Shown here: in pieces, positions 27,145-35,926 of the stretch | How positions within the stretch are numbered: the stretch's first letter is position 1 | Layout of the letters: each line of letters starts with the position of its first letter | Source of the DNA: Akkermansiaceae bacterium | GTDB taxonomy: Bacteria > Verrucomicrobiota > Verrucomicrobiia > Verrucomicrobiales > Akkermansiaceae | Assembly: GCA_023261045.1 (NCBI GenBank) | Contig: JALRJZ010000002.1 | Location: 1 to 56,099, forward strand | Length of the DNA stretch: 56,099 bases | Direction: 5' to 3' | The notes under the pieces: generated by a model | The model's input: the letters and a program-made list of their open reading frames with translations, nothing else | Databases searched by the model: none | What the model was told of the DNA's origin: nothing | Made by a program: the position numbers and the translations under genes

Positions 27145-28407
27145 ATGAAAACAAAGAAAACTGGATGGATTCTCTCCGCATTTTTACTTCTCTCCGGACT
27201 GCTTGCGTCGGGCGCTGAATGGACGAGCTTTCGAGGATCGGATCGGAGTGATCATTCGCCTGATCAAGGTTTGTTAAAAGAGTGGCCAAAAGAGGGCCCT
27301 AAATTGGTCTGGGAATCGCGCCTGTGTGGGAAGGGGTATAGTGGCCCGGCGATTGTTAATGGGAAGATCTATCTCACAGGGACCATCGAAGGACAGGCGA
27401 AGATTCTTTGTTTAAATGAGAGTGATGGGAAAAAGCTTTGGGAAGCAGATCTTGGTGATGATCCTGAAAAGGGCTACTCGACTGGGTGGGGTGCGGGTCC
27501 ACGTGGCACCCCAACTGTGAGCGAAGGGATGGTTTATGCGATCAGCGCGAATGGTTCATTGATGGCAGCTGACGCGAACTCCGGTAAAAAGAAGTGGAGT
27601 AAAGAAATGGTTGGCGATTTTGGAGGGAAGGTTCCCCAGTGGGGCTATTCTGAATCTCCTCTCGTCGATGGCGATTGGCTCATCGTCACTCCTGGAGGAA
27701 GTGATGGAGCAATCGTTGCCCTCGATAAAAAAACAGGCAAGACCATCTGGAGAAGTCAGGAGTTAACGGACAACGCTCAGTATTCTTCAGTCATTATTGC
27801 AATGGTGAATGGTAAAAAACAATATGTGCAGTTGTTTATGAAGACCTTGGCAGGAGTTGATGCACAGACTGGAAAGCTCTTGTGGAGTTCTAAGTGGTCG
27901 CAAGGAAGAACAGCGGTCATTCCAACTCCAATTTATCATGATGGGAAAGTTTATATGACCTCCGGATATGGTGCGGGCTGCAAGCTTGTGGATATCTCTG
28001 GAGCCGAAGCGAAGGATGTTTGGGAAAACAAAGTCATGAAAAATCACCATGGTGGTGTTCTTTTACTCGATGGATATCTTTACGGATTTTCTGACGGTCG
28101 CGGTTTAGTTTGCCAAGATTTCAAAACTGGCGAAGCAAAGTGGAATCAGAGTGGTAACGGGATGCAGAAGGGCGCTGTGCACTACGCGGATGGGATGCTC
28201 TATTGTGTCGACGAATCGGAAGGCTCTGTCTCTCTGGTGGAAGCGACTCCAGATGGCTTTTCTGAGAAGGGCCGATTTGCCATGCCTGATGTCACCAAAC
28301 TCCGGGAAGGAACCAATGGAAAAGTGTGGACTCATCCGGTGGTCGTCAATGGAAGGCTTTACCTGCGGGATCAGGACCTTTTCTTCTGCTTAGATGTAAA
28401 GAAGTAA
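27145..28407 (+). CDS. Secreted PQQ-like beta-propeller repeat protein
   Basis: Exported 420-residue protein made of PQQ/WD-like propeller blades. After the signal peptide (ILSAFLLLSGLLASGA) it opens with WTSFRGSDRSDHSPDQGLLKEWP, the phrase typical of PVC BamB-like proteins. Blade motifs with the consensus A-x-D-x-x-x-G-x-x-x-W recur: LNESDGKKLWEADLG, ADANSGKKKWSKEM, LDKKTGKTIWRSQEL, VDAQTGKLLWSSKW and QDFKTGEAKWNQSG. Several canonical PQQ contacts are absent as far as can be judged, so it may be a non-enzymatic scaffold or a quinoprotein dehydrogenase. It follows the DUF1501 gene by 72 bases and could be the last part of that transcription unit. Confidence 0.92.
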   Translation: MKTKKTGWILSAFLLLSGLLASGAEWTSFRGSDRSDHSPDQGLLKEWPKEGPKLVWESRLCGKGYSGPAIVNGKIYLTGTIEGQAKILCLNESDGKKLWEADLGDDPEKGYSTGWGAGPRGTPTVSEGMVYAISANGSLMAADANSGKKKWSKEMVGDFGGKVPQWGYSESPLVDGDWLIVTPGGSDGAIVALDKKTGKTIWRSQELTDNAQYSSVIIAMVNGKKQYVQLFMKTLAGVDAQTGKLLWSSKWSQGRTAVIPTPIYHDGKVYMTSGYGAGCKLVDISGAEAKDVWENKVMKNHHGGVLLLDGYLYGFSDGRGLVCQDFKTGEAKWNQSGNGMQKGAVHYADGMLYCVDESEGSVSLVEATPDGFSEKGRFAMPDVTKLREGTNGKVWTHPVVVNGRLYLRDQDLFFCLDVKK

Positions 28408-28643
28408 AGAGGCTCCTCTAGAGATACTCTGTGTTTGGTTGGTGCTCTATCTCATTGCCGCTCGCGGCCATGGGGCTCCCGTTTCCTCAAAAAGAAGAAA
28501 GAGCCTGAAAGTGTGAACGCCAGCGAATGGTTAGGGTAGAGAAGACGCTTATTTGAAAGGCGATGAACTAAGAGCTACTCGGATCTTGTCGTTGTCGTGG
28601 CTTAGAATTTGACAAGGGAGATCAACTATCTCATCCCGATGAG

Positions 28644-29990
28644 GTGAAAAAAGAGATTTGGAGTTTTTTGGGGCTGTTTTTTCAAGGATCGACCCTTCTC
28701 GCGGCTCCTCTGATTGAACAGAGTTCAACCTCGAGATTCTCTCTAGAATCTCTTCCGATGCCTGCAATCGATGATCTGGCGAAAATGTCGTCGAGAAAAC
28801 TCCTAGAAGGGAAAGCGGATCGAGGAAGTGGAGCGCTTGGTGTTCTCTTTGATGGGCAACTCCCCGGAGGAAGTGATGAACCTTCTCGGAATTTCTTTTT
28901 TGCTCAGGGGAGTGGCGGCGGGCGGCTACTCGTTGATCTTGGCAAAGAGATCGAGGTGAAATCTGTAGGCACCTATTCATGGCATCCAAGTTCACGCGCT
29001 GCTCAGCGCTATGATCTATACGGTGCGGATGCCAAGAGCATCCCGAAAGCATCACCTAGACCTGCGAAACCGGGAGAAGATTGGAAGTGGATTGAATCCG
29101 TAGACACGTCATCGATGAAGCCTGGGCAGCATGCGGTGATGGTCGGCAGAGAAGATGGAACTTCTTTGGGACGTTTTCGTTATCTGATTTTTGATATTTT
29201 TCCGAATGGAAACCAGGAACCTTTCAATGAGACTTTTTATAGCGAGATTGATGTCCTCGAGGTTGGTGAACGCGAGGTCCAGCGTCTTGAGCGCCCCAAG
29301 ACGATTGTCAAAAAAATCCAATCGACTTCGGGCAAATATTCATACGTGGTTGATGCGACAGATGCGCCTGATCTTGCACAGTGGGCCAGCGATAAGCTCG
29401 TTCCAGTGATGGATGAATGGTATCCTAAGATTATCAAAATGTTACCGGTGCCGGGAGTCACGCCCGCGAGCGAGATTTCCTTTACTTTAAAGGAGCCGGC
29501 GAATTTACCAGGTCATTTACGCGGTGTTCCGGCGTTTGCTACCGGAGATTCGGTGGTCTTTAATGCTGATTTTGTCCGGCGTGAAATTGCTGGGGAGTCA
29601 ATTGGAGCAGGAATCCACGAAATCGTTCATGTGGTGCAGTTTGGGGGGCGGGATCCACAGGGCCGCATCGCCCGTGGAAAACGGTTGCCGACATGGATTA
29701 CTGAGGGATCAGCCGATTATATTCGTTGGTTTCTCTTTGAGCCTGAAAAAAGAGGAGCGCGCATCAATCATCGGAATTTTGAGGCTGCGCGCTACGATAG
29801 TAGCTACCGAGTGAGTGCTCATTTTTTGAATTGGGTCATCGAGAATTATGAAAAAGACTTGATGCGAAAAATCAATTTATCAATTCATCAAGGTTATCGC
29901 GAAGAACTTTGGAAGGAGTGGACAGGAAAGAGTGTCAGTGAATTAGGCGCTCAATGGCGTGAAGCGAATCGGAAGCGTCTGGGACTCTGA
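28644..29990 (+). CDS. Secreted basic secretory protein-family metallopeptidase
   Basis: Exported 448-residue protein. A signal peptide from the GTG start (MKKEIWSFLGLFFQGSTLLAA) is preceded by a GATGAG purine stretch. Residues about 20-210 look like a discoidin-like sandwich (GGGRLLVDLGKEIEVKSVGTYSWHPSSRAAQRYDLYG). The C-terminal 230 residues match the basic secretory protein (BSP) peptidase family, beginning YSYVVDATDAPDLAQWASDK, with zinc motif H-E-I-V-H (GAGIHEIVHVVQFGG) and a third-ligand region TEGSADYIRWF. Proteolysis outside the cell is likely; the target is unknown. It stands 236 bases after the PQQ gene; nothing was recognised in that gap. Confidence 0.92.
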   Translation: MKKEIWSFLGLFFQGSTLLAAPLIEQSSTSRFSLESLPMPAIDDLAKMSSRKLLEGKADRGSGALGVLFDGQLPGGSDEPSRNFFFAQGSGGGRLLVDLGKEIEVKSVGTYSWHPSSRAAQRYDLYGADAKSIPKASPRPAKPGEDWKWIESVDTSSMKPGQHAVMVGREDGTSLGRFRYLIFDIFPNGNQEPFNETFYSEIDVLEVGEREVQRLERPKTIVKKIQSTSGKYSYVVDATDAPDLAQWASDKLVPVMDEWYPKIIKMLPVPGVTPASEISFTLKEPANLPGHLRGVPAFATGDSVVFNADFVRREIAGESIGAGIHEIVHVVQFGGRDPQGRIARGKRLPTWITEGSADYIRWFLFEPEKRGARINHRNFEAARYDSSYRVSAHFLNWVIENYEKDLMRKINLSIHQGYREELWKEWTGKSVSELGAQWREANRKRLGL

Positions 29991-30033
29991 GCTCCAATTC
30001 TAGCTAAATTCAAATCATCATTATCAAAGAATC

Positions 30034-30378
30034 ATGCCTCGGTATCTTATTGAACAGCTCGACTCGCTAGAAGGTCAACCCTGCCCCTGTGGCATAGCAC
30101 GTCGGGCTTTTTGTCTTCCGGACAATCAAGTTGCAAGCATCCATCTCGTTGATATATCGGAAGAAGCGAGGGTTCATTATCATAAAGTGATGACGGAGAT
30201 TTACCTCATTTTGGAGGGTGAGGGATATTTAGAGCTTGATGGTCAGCAAGTACCGGTCAAACCGATGACGACAGTGATGATTCAACCGGGGTGCCGGCAC
30301 CGCGCGGTGGGCAAGATGAAGATCATCAATATTCCTATTCCGGCTTTTGATCCAAAAGATGAGTGGTTTGATGACTAG
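30034..30378 (+). CDS. Small cupin-domain protein
   Basis: Cytosolic 114-residue single-domain cupin. Motif 1 is HYHKVMTEIYLILEGEGYLELDG, with His ligands at HYH and Glu in TEIY. Motif 2 is PGCRHRAVG. This is the normal pattern for metal-binding cupins that act as small isomerases, dioxygenases or sugar-binding regulators. The last 44 bases overlap tail-to-tail with the flavoprotein gene on the other strand. The specific function is unknown. Confidence 0.9.
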   Translation: MPRYLIEQLDSLEGQPCPCGIARRAFCLPDNQVASIHLVDISEEARVHYHKVMTEIYLILEGEGYLELDGQQVPVKPMTTVMIQPGCRHRAVGKMKIINIPIPAFDPKDEWFDD

Positions 30379-31558
30379 CACAATAGGCGAGGGCCGCTTC
30401 AGCGGCAAAAGTTCCAGAGGCAAAACAACCTTGTAGGAGGTAGCCGCCAGTCGGAGCTTCCCAGTCGATCATTTCGCCGGCAGCAAACACGCCAGGGAGT
30501 TTTGGTAGCATGAGATCTTCATCAAGTTCTGGCCAGGCAATCCCCCCTGCTGAAGAAATTGCTTCTTCTAGGGGGCGAGGTTTCGTGAAGGGAATATCAC
30601 AGGATTTGGTGGCTTGTGCTAGAGATTGCGCAGAATCGAAAGGGCCGTGATACGCAGCTAAAAGCGCTCGCATGGACCCACATAATTTCCACCTGTATTT
30701 TGATTCCCTGAGGAAATTCTTTTTGACGCTCCCCATTTTTTTGACCAACTGCTCTACGGTAAAAGTGGGCTTTAAATCGAGTGAGACAATGGGCTGCGTT
30801 GAGGTTCTCAGTGCGGGTCCTAACTGATAAATTGGACCGCCTTCCATTCCGTACTGAGTCAGCATGATTTCTCCGCTCACCTTCTGAGGACCAACGGATG
30901 CGCTGATGTTTTTTAACGGTTTGCCATCAACGAAAGTCCTGAGCTCTTCGGGCCAGTTGACCTCCCAACCACAGTTTGCTGGGTGGAGTGAAGTGATGTC
31001 CACTTGAGTTGCTTGGAGTGTTTGCACCCAAGCCCCGTCTGATCCTGTTGCAGGCCAAGATCCACCTCCAAGGGCAAGAATAATGGCATCGGCGTGGATC
31101 GTAACCGAACCATTCGGTGTTTCAAAATCGACAGACCCCACACGTAAAGCTTTCATGCGATGTTGCATGCGAAGAGACACTCCTTGCGTGCGCAAACGAG
31201 CCAGCCAGCGCCGTAAAAGAGGTGCTGCCTTGAGAGCTGTGGGGTAGACTCTCCCTGAGCGTTGAACAAAAGTGTCCACCTCAAGTTGCGCAGCCCACGT
31301 TCTCAAGGCGTCGTTATCAAATCGACGAAGCAATTTCGGCCAAAGATTCTGCGGTTGATCAGGACCTTGATAGCGGGTTTGAAACGAATCGATTTGTTCG
31401 GAGTGTGTGAGATTGAGGCCTCCTTTTCCAGCGACTAGGAATTTTCGACCAACTGAGCGTTTTTGATCACAAAGAATGACCTCGGCACCAGTGGCAGAGG
31501 CCACTTCCGCGGCACGTAGGCCAGCAGGACCACCTCCGATGACAAGGATCTTCGACAC
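30335..31558 (-). CDS. HI0933-like flavoprotein (TIGR03862 type)
   Basis: Predicted cytosolic FAD-dependent oxidoreductase of about 407 residues from the HI0933/BaiN family, TIGR03862-like branch. GTG 31558 begins the FAD-binding Rossmann fold directly (SKILVIGGGPAGLRAAEVASATGAEVILCD). A longer frame up to 31687 would add 43 residues with no family character and overlap the start of the next gene. Motifs include VGRKFLVAGKGGLNLTHSE, ILALGGGSWPATGSDG and the C-terminal GVFAAGEMIDWEAPTGGYLLQGCFASG. Substrate is not known; family members are generally annotated as aminoacetone oxidase or as NAD(P)/FAD oxidoreductase without proof. It is divergent from the large dehydrogenase gene. Confidence 0.93.
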   Translation of the reverse strand: MSKILVIGGGPAGLRAAEVASATGAEVILCDQKRSVGRKFLVAGKGGLNLTHSEQIDSFQTRYQGPDQPQNLWPKLLRRFDNDALRTWAAQLEVDTFVQRSGRVYPTALKAAPLLRRWLARLRTQGVSLRMQHRMKALRVGSVDFETPNGSVTIHADAIILALGGGSWPATGSDGAWVQTLQATQVDITSLHPANCGWEVNWPEELRTFVDGKPLKNISASVGPQKVSGEIMLTQYGMEGGPIYQLGPALRTSTQPIVSLDLKPTFTVEQLVKKMGSVKKNFLRESKYRWKLCGSMRALLAAYHGPFDSAQSLAQATKSCDIPFTKPRPLEEAISSAGGIAWPELDEDLMLPKLPGVFAAGEMIDWEAPTGGYLLQGCFASGTFAAEAALAYCASHQTTHLLDQKPE

Positions 31559-31686
31559 GAGAAGCTTTATCTGGTTGAAGTTCTTGAGAAGCGAGAACGA
31601 AGTCCCATGTTTATTGATTTCTTTGTGACTCTGGCACGTTTTCTTAGGAGTTGATGCAGCGCGATAGCTCTCTACTATCAGCAACA

Positions 31687-34600
31687 ATGCTTAAGAGTCT
31701 CTTTTTTCTTCTCTGTTTGTTCTTAAGTTTTGCACTTCAAACTGATGGGAAAACCCGCGGGCAGAGGGCAACCGAGCAAGCAAAAGCAAACCCAAATGCC
31801 AAGTGGTGGGAGCTCATGGACACGGGCCCCTTTATCAGTGATACTTTTTTGGATGGAGGCGCTGAAGGCGAGGTGGCAGCGCTTAAAGGAATTGCAATCA
31901 AGCTTGGGCCAGAGGAAGACCACACCGTTGTCTTCGATACAGAGACTTTGCGGATGGTCGCAGGCTTCCAAGGAAGGGTGAAACTCGCAGGAACAGCTTG
32001 GAGTGGAAAGCACGCAGACAACTCCTCTCTACCTGCGAATAAAATGGATTATTTCTTTGCGACACAGAGAGGACCGGGAGTCGCGGTGAATGGTAAATGG
32101 GAAGATGTGCGGCCATCTCGCCAGGGAAATCTGCCAGATCAATGCGGCAAATATCTCGGATTATACCGCCATCGAGATGGGACGACACTATGCTACCAGG
32201 TTGGGACTACCATTCTTTACGAAGTTCCCTCGCTACGGGGTGGAAGTATTGTTCGTACTTTTAGCTCAGAAGCGGGCGCAATCATTGGCGAAGAGATTGA
32301 GCTCCTTTTGCTCGACCCTCTTGAAGGGGCAAAAGAAATTGAGGTCACTCTTCGTGATGCGGGCCAAGAAAGGTCCTCTGGAGTGAGCCTCAAAACGCAA
32401 ATGAACGGTCGAGTTGTCCTTGAAATGAGCAAAGGAGCTCGGTTGGGGACGGCCCTTGAAATTGTTTATACTCCCAAAGATGCAGTGAGCAGAGACGGCG
32501 ATGTGAAGTTGGAACCGGTGGACTCTTCTAACCTGAGAAGCGGGGGGCCTTCGCTGTTTCCTGAAATCATCAGTGTGAGAGGTCGCTTAGCTGAACCAAA
32601 AAATGGCTACGCTGCCGATGAGCTCTTGCTGCCCAAAGACAATCCCTGGAGATCGAATATTCGCTTTGGTGCTTTCGATTTTTTTGCTGATGGGAAGCGA
32701 GTTGCCTGCTCGACATGGAATGGAGACGTCTGGATTGCCGAGGGAATTGATGGTGATCTTTCTGAGATCAAGTGGCGCCGTTTCGCAAGTGGCCTTTTTC
32801 AGACCTTGGGGTTAAAGATCGTCGACGATACGATCTACACCCATGGACGGGATCAGATTACTCGATTGCATGACTTAAACGGTGATGGAGAGGCAGATTT
32901 TTACGAGTGTTTTAATAACGATGTTTTAATCACGAAAGGGTTTCACGAGTTTGCTTTTGATCTACAGACTGATAGCGACGGATATTTTTATTTTAGTAAA
33001 GGAGCACCAGTCCTGTCGGGAGGGCGTGGGTTCTCCGAGCTGACAGATCATTCAGGTGTCATTTTAAGGGTGAGCCCAGACGGCCAAGAGATGCAAAGAA
33101 TGGCATGGGGACTGAGAGCTCCAGGAGGGATTGGCATTGGTCCTCACGGAGAAATGACCACTGGGGAGAACGAAGGAAGCTTTGTTCCTCGGTGTAAAAT
33201 CACCTGGAGTCAGAAAGACGGAAGTAGCTTTCATGGAGTGATTCCTAGCGAGTGGGTCAATAAAGAGTTTGTGAAGGTGAAGCCGGCGATGCCCACCGAT
33301 TATGAAAAGCCGCTTTGTTGGTTACCCTATTACGTGGACAACTCCAGCGGTAGCCAGATGTGGGCCCCCGAAAACAGCTCTTGGGAAAACCATGCTGGCC
33401 AGATGTTGCACCTCTCGTATGGCAAAAGCTCGATTTATCGAACCCTAGTTGATGAGGTGAATGGACAAGTTCAAGGAGGGGTTTATCGACTTCCAATTGA
33501 TTTGACGACCGCGGCCATGCGAGGCCGCTTCCATCCTCAGTCTGGGCATTTTTACGTCATTGGATTTCGCGGTTGGCAGACCAATGGAGGAACTGGTTTT
33601 CAACGAATTCGTTTTATCGAAGACCAAAAGCCGGTGCCTCTCCAATTAGAAGCCTTCGAGAACGGTCTGCGAATCAGCTTCAGCGACCTCCTTGACGGTG
33701 ACGTCGTCAATGACCCTCGGCGTTACCGTATTAGTAAATGGGATTATGTCTGGGGGCCACAATACGGTTCAGGACGATTCTCTATTGATGACTACGATGC
33801 GCCAGCACGTCAGCGAGCATTAAAAGAAGCCTCTAAAGAGGGTGAAAATCAGGTCGATGCCGTCGAGATTCGGGCTGCCCAATTGTTGCCTGATGGGAAG
33901 TCGGTCTTTCTTTTCATTCCAGACATGACAGCCGCGATGCAGATGGAAATCCGCATGGACCTCTCAGACGTCAACAAAAACGAATTTAAGGAAACGATCT
34001 GGAACACCATCCACCACTTGCGTCCACCTTTTTGGGAGCACGGTCTCGATTTGGCTCACCTTCCCCAGATTAAAAAAGAAGCTCTGGGTAATCAGGGATT
34101 GATTCTCAAAACATCAAAGGGAAGCTCTGAAGACGCGGTCGTCCTAGATCGTCTGGCTCTCACCCTGGATTCGCGCAGCGCAATGACCAGTTTTATTCCA
34201 AGCGCTCAAGCCACTTTTGAGGGAGATCTGATTGTCAAAGAACGAGACAAGATTGCTTTTCGTCTTGAGGGCCGAGGATGGGCAAGTTTGAAGCTCGATG
34301 GGCAAAAGCTCATCGAGGGGCAGTTGCCTCTCGAGGCGGGTGCCATTGAGTTGGAATCAGGCCCCCATGCCTTACATTGTTATTTTAAGAAAGCACCGGA
34401 AGGAACAAGTCGGATTCGACTCCTGTGGAGTGGTCAGGACTTTGTTTGGGAGCCTGTGAGTCCATCAGCCTACCGTCACCACCCAGACTCCACCCTAGCG
34501 GTCAAACAAAAGGCTCGCAACGGACGACAGTTATTTGCTTCGGCAGGTTGTGTGCGTTGCCATCAAGGAGATCAAAAAATGTTTAAACCAGGTGAAACGA

Positions 34601-35886
34601 TGCCCGAACTTCTAGAGAGGCTTCCGGACTTCGAAAACATTGGCAATCGGATGAACCAAAGTTGGTTGGCGAAGTGGGTGAGGATGCCCGAAAATCATTG
34701 CCCTACGGTTGCGCCAGATGAGGCAGAGGATATAGCCGCCTACCTCGCGACCATCAAGACGAGGGAACTCCGTGTCATCGCGGGTGACGCTCAAGCCGGA
34801 GACAAACTCATCAAAGAGCTCTATTTTGAACCGTGGGCAGAGATGTTATCTAAACGTCATCAGTTCACCAAAGCAGGTCTTCAGAACTTCCTCTTAAATC
34901 CGGCAACTCATGCTGCCGATACGACCTTTCCGCAGCTTCATTTGACTCCCAAAGAGGCTGCGGATATTGCCGCTTGGATCGAGCAGCGACAACCCAAGCC
35001 AGTTTCTCCTTTGCCTGGTGATGTGATTAAAGGTCAAAAGATGGTGACCCAACGTTGTGCTGTATGTCACCAGCCTGGCGAGGGTGTGTCCTATGAATTT
35101 AGCGCATCAAAGGTGAAAGAAATGTGGGAAACTGAATGGTTTGAGAAAGGATGCCTCTCGGAGCAAGAAGGGAATGCTCCCGAATTGAGGCTGAGCTTTG
35201 ACCAAAAACAGGCACTCTTTGCTTTTAAAAACTTTGATGGAAATCGAAATCTCGGTGCTGTTCGCCGGTTTGTTGCTCATGAGTATGCGACTCGAACCAT
35301 GGAGAGACTCCAATGCACGAAATGTCATTCGGGGGAAAACGAGCTCCCTGATCTTTCGTTAGCTGGAGAGAAGTTTAACACTCATTGGATCGAAGGGCTT
35401 CTTGCAGGAGAAGGCCTCAAGGTGCGTCCGTGGATGCAGGCAAAAATGCCTGCCTTTGTGAGCCGCTCGGCTCTCCTTGCAAAAGGGTTAGCCTATCGAG
35501 CAGGCATGGATTTAGAAAGCCAAGAGCTGGAGAGTCACCAAGAGCTGGTAAAGACAGGGGAGATGATCGCTGGCATGAATGGATATGGCTGTGTTGCGTG
35601 CCATGCCCATGGGCAGAGCCCAGCGATTCAAGCTTTTGAAGGACAGGGGCCCAACCTCCAAGTGTCGAGCGAAAGATTGCGTCCCGGATATTACCATTCT
35701 TGGATGTTTTGGCCCCAACGCTTTGTGTCCACGACCATTATGCCGAAGTACACGACCAATAAGAAGCAGGCCTTAAATGCGAGTTACTTCCAAGGGAATG
35801 CAGAAAAACAATTCCAAGCGCTTTGGCATTGGATGCATTCTCTTGAGGGAGCGCAACATGCTCCGCTTCCTTCCAAGGAGAACTAA
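31687..35886 (+). CDS. Fused PVC-type dehydrogenase: propeller, PA14-like and tetraheme cytochrome
   Basis: Exported 1399-residue protein; ATG 31687 gives signal peptide MLKSLFFLLCLFLSFALQ (an upstream TTG at 31651 is less likely). The domain order is: an N-terminal beta domain (about 20-310, KGIAIKLGPEEDHTVVFDTE, GKYLGLYRHRDGT); a TIGR02604-like propeller (about 320-660, DLNGDGEADFYEC, GFHEFAFDLQTDSDGYFYFS, GLRAPGGIGIGPHGE); a beta domain like the tail of the gene at 11461; a PA14-like sandwich (about 840-935); and cytochrome c modules with CVRCH (C955), CAVCH (C1124), CTKCH (C1210) and CVACH (C1302). It probably oxidises a sugar or alcohol and passes electrons internally to its hemes. All modules also exist as two separate proteins at 11461-15626, in permuted order. 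Confidence 0.93.
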   Translation: MLKSLFFLLCLFLSFALQTDGKTRGQRATEQAKANPNAKWWELMDTGPFISDTFLDGGAEGEVAALKGIAIKLGPEEDHTVVFDTETLRMVAGFQGRVKLAGTAWSGKHADNSSLPANKMDYFFATQRGPGVAVNGKWEDVRPSRQGNLPDQCGKYLGLYRHRDGTTLCYQVGTTILYEVPSLRGGSIVRTFSSEAGAIIGEEIELLLLDPLEGAKEIEVTLRDAGQERSSGVSLKTQMNGRVVLEMSKGARLGTALEIVYTPKDAVSRDGDVKLEPVDSSNLRSGGPSLFPEIISVRGRLAEPKNGYAADELLLPKDNPWRSNIRFGAFDFFADGKRVACSTWNGDVWIAEGIDGDLSEIKWRRFASGLFQTLGLKIVDDTIYTHGRDQITRLHDLNGDGEADFYECFNNDVLITKGFHEFAFDLQTDSDGYFYFSKGAPVLSGGRGFSELTDHSGVILRVSPDGQEMQRMAWGLRAPGGIGIGPHGEMTTGENEGSFVPRCKITWSQKDGSSFHGVIPSEWVNKEFVKVKPAMPTDYEKPLCWLPYYVDNSSGSQMWAPENSSWENHAGQMLHLSYGKSSIYRTLVDEVNGQVQGGVYRLPIDLTTAAMRGRFHPQSGHFYVIGFRGWQTNGGTGFQRIRFIEDQKPVPLQLEAFENGLRISFSDLLDGDVVNDPRRYRISKWDYVWGPQYGSGRFSIDDYDAPARQRALKEASKEGENQVDAVEIRAAQLLPDGKSVFLFIPDMTAAMQMEIRMDLSDVNKNEFKETIWNTIHHLRPPFWEHGLDLAHLPQIKKEALGNQGLILKTSKGSSEDAVVLDRLALTLDSRSAMTSFIPSAQATFEGDLIVKERDKIAFRLEGRGWASLKLDGQKLIEGQLPLEAGAIELESGPHALHCYFKKAPEGTSRIRLLWSGQDFVWEPVSPSAYRHHPDSTLAVKQKARNGRQLFASAGCVRCHQGDQKMFKPGETMPELLERLPDFENIGNRMNQSWLAKWVRMPENHCPTVAPDEAEDIAAYLATIKTRELRVIAGDAQAGDKLIKELYFEPWAEMLSKRHQFTKAGLQNFLLNPATHAADTTFPQLHLTPKEAADIAAWIEQRQPKPVSPLPGDVIKGQKMVTQRCAVCHQPGEGVSYEFSASKVKEMWETEWFEKGCLSEQEGNAPELRLSFDQKQALFAFKNFDGNRNLGAVRRFVAHEYATRTMERLQCTKCHSGENELPDLSLAGEKFNTHWIEGLLAGEGLKVRPWMQAKMPAFVSRSALLAKGLAYRAGMDLESQELESHQELVKTGEMIAGMNGYGCVACHAHGQSPAIQAFEGQGPNLQVSSERLRPGYYHSWMFWPQRFVSTTIMPKYTTNKKQALNASYFQGNAEKQFQALWHWMHSLEGAQHAPLPSKEN

Positions 35887-35926
35887 ATCTTAAAAAAATT
35901 CGACTCGCTTAGCTCCTGGGTGGATC

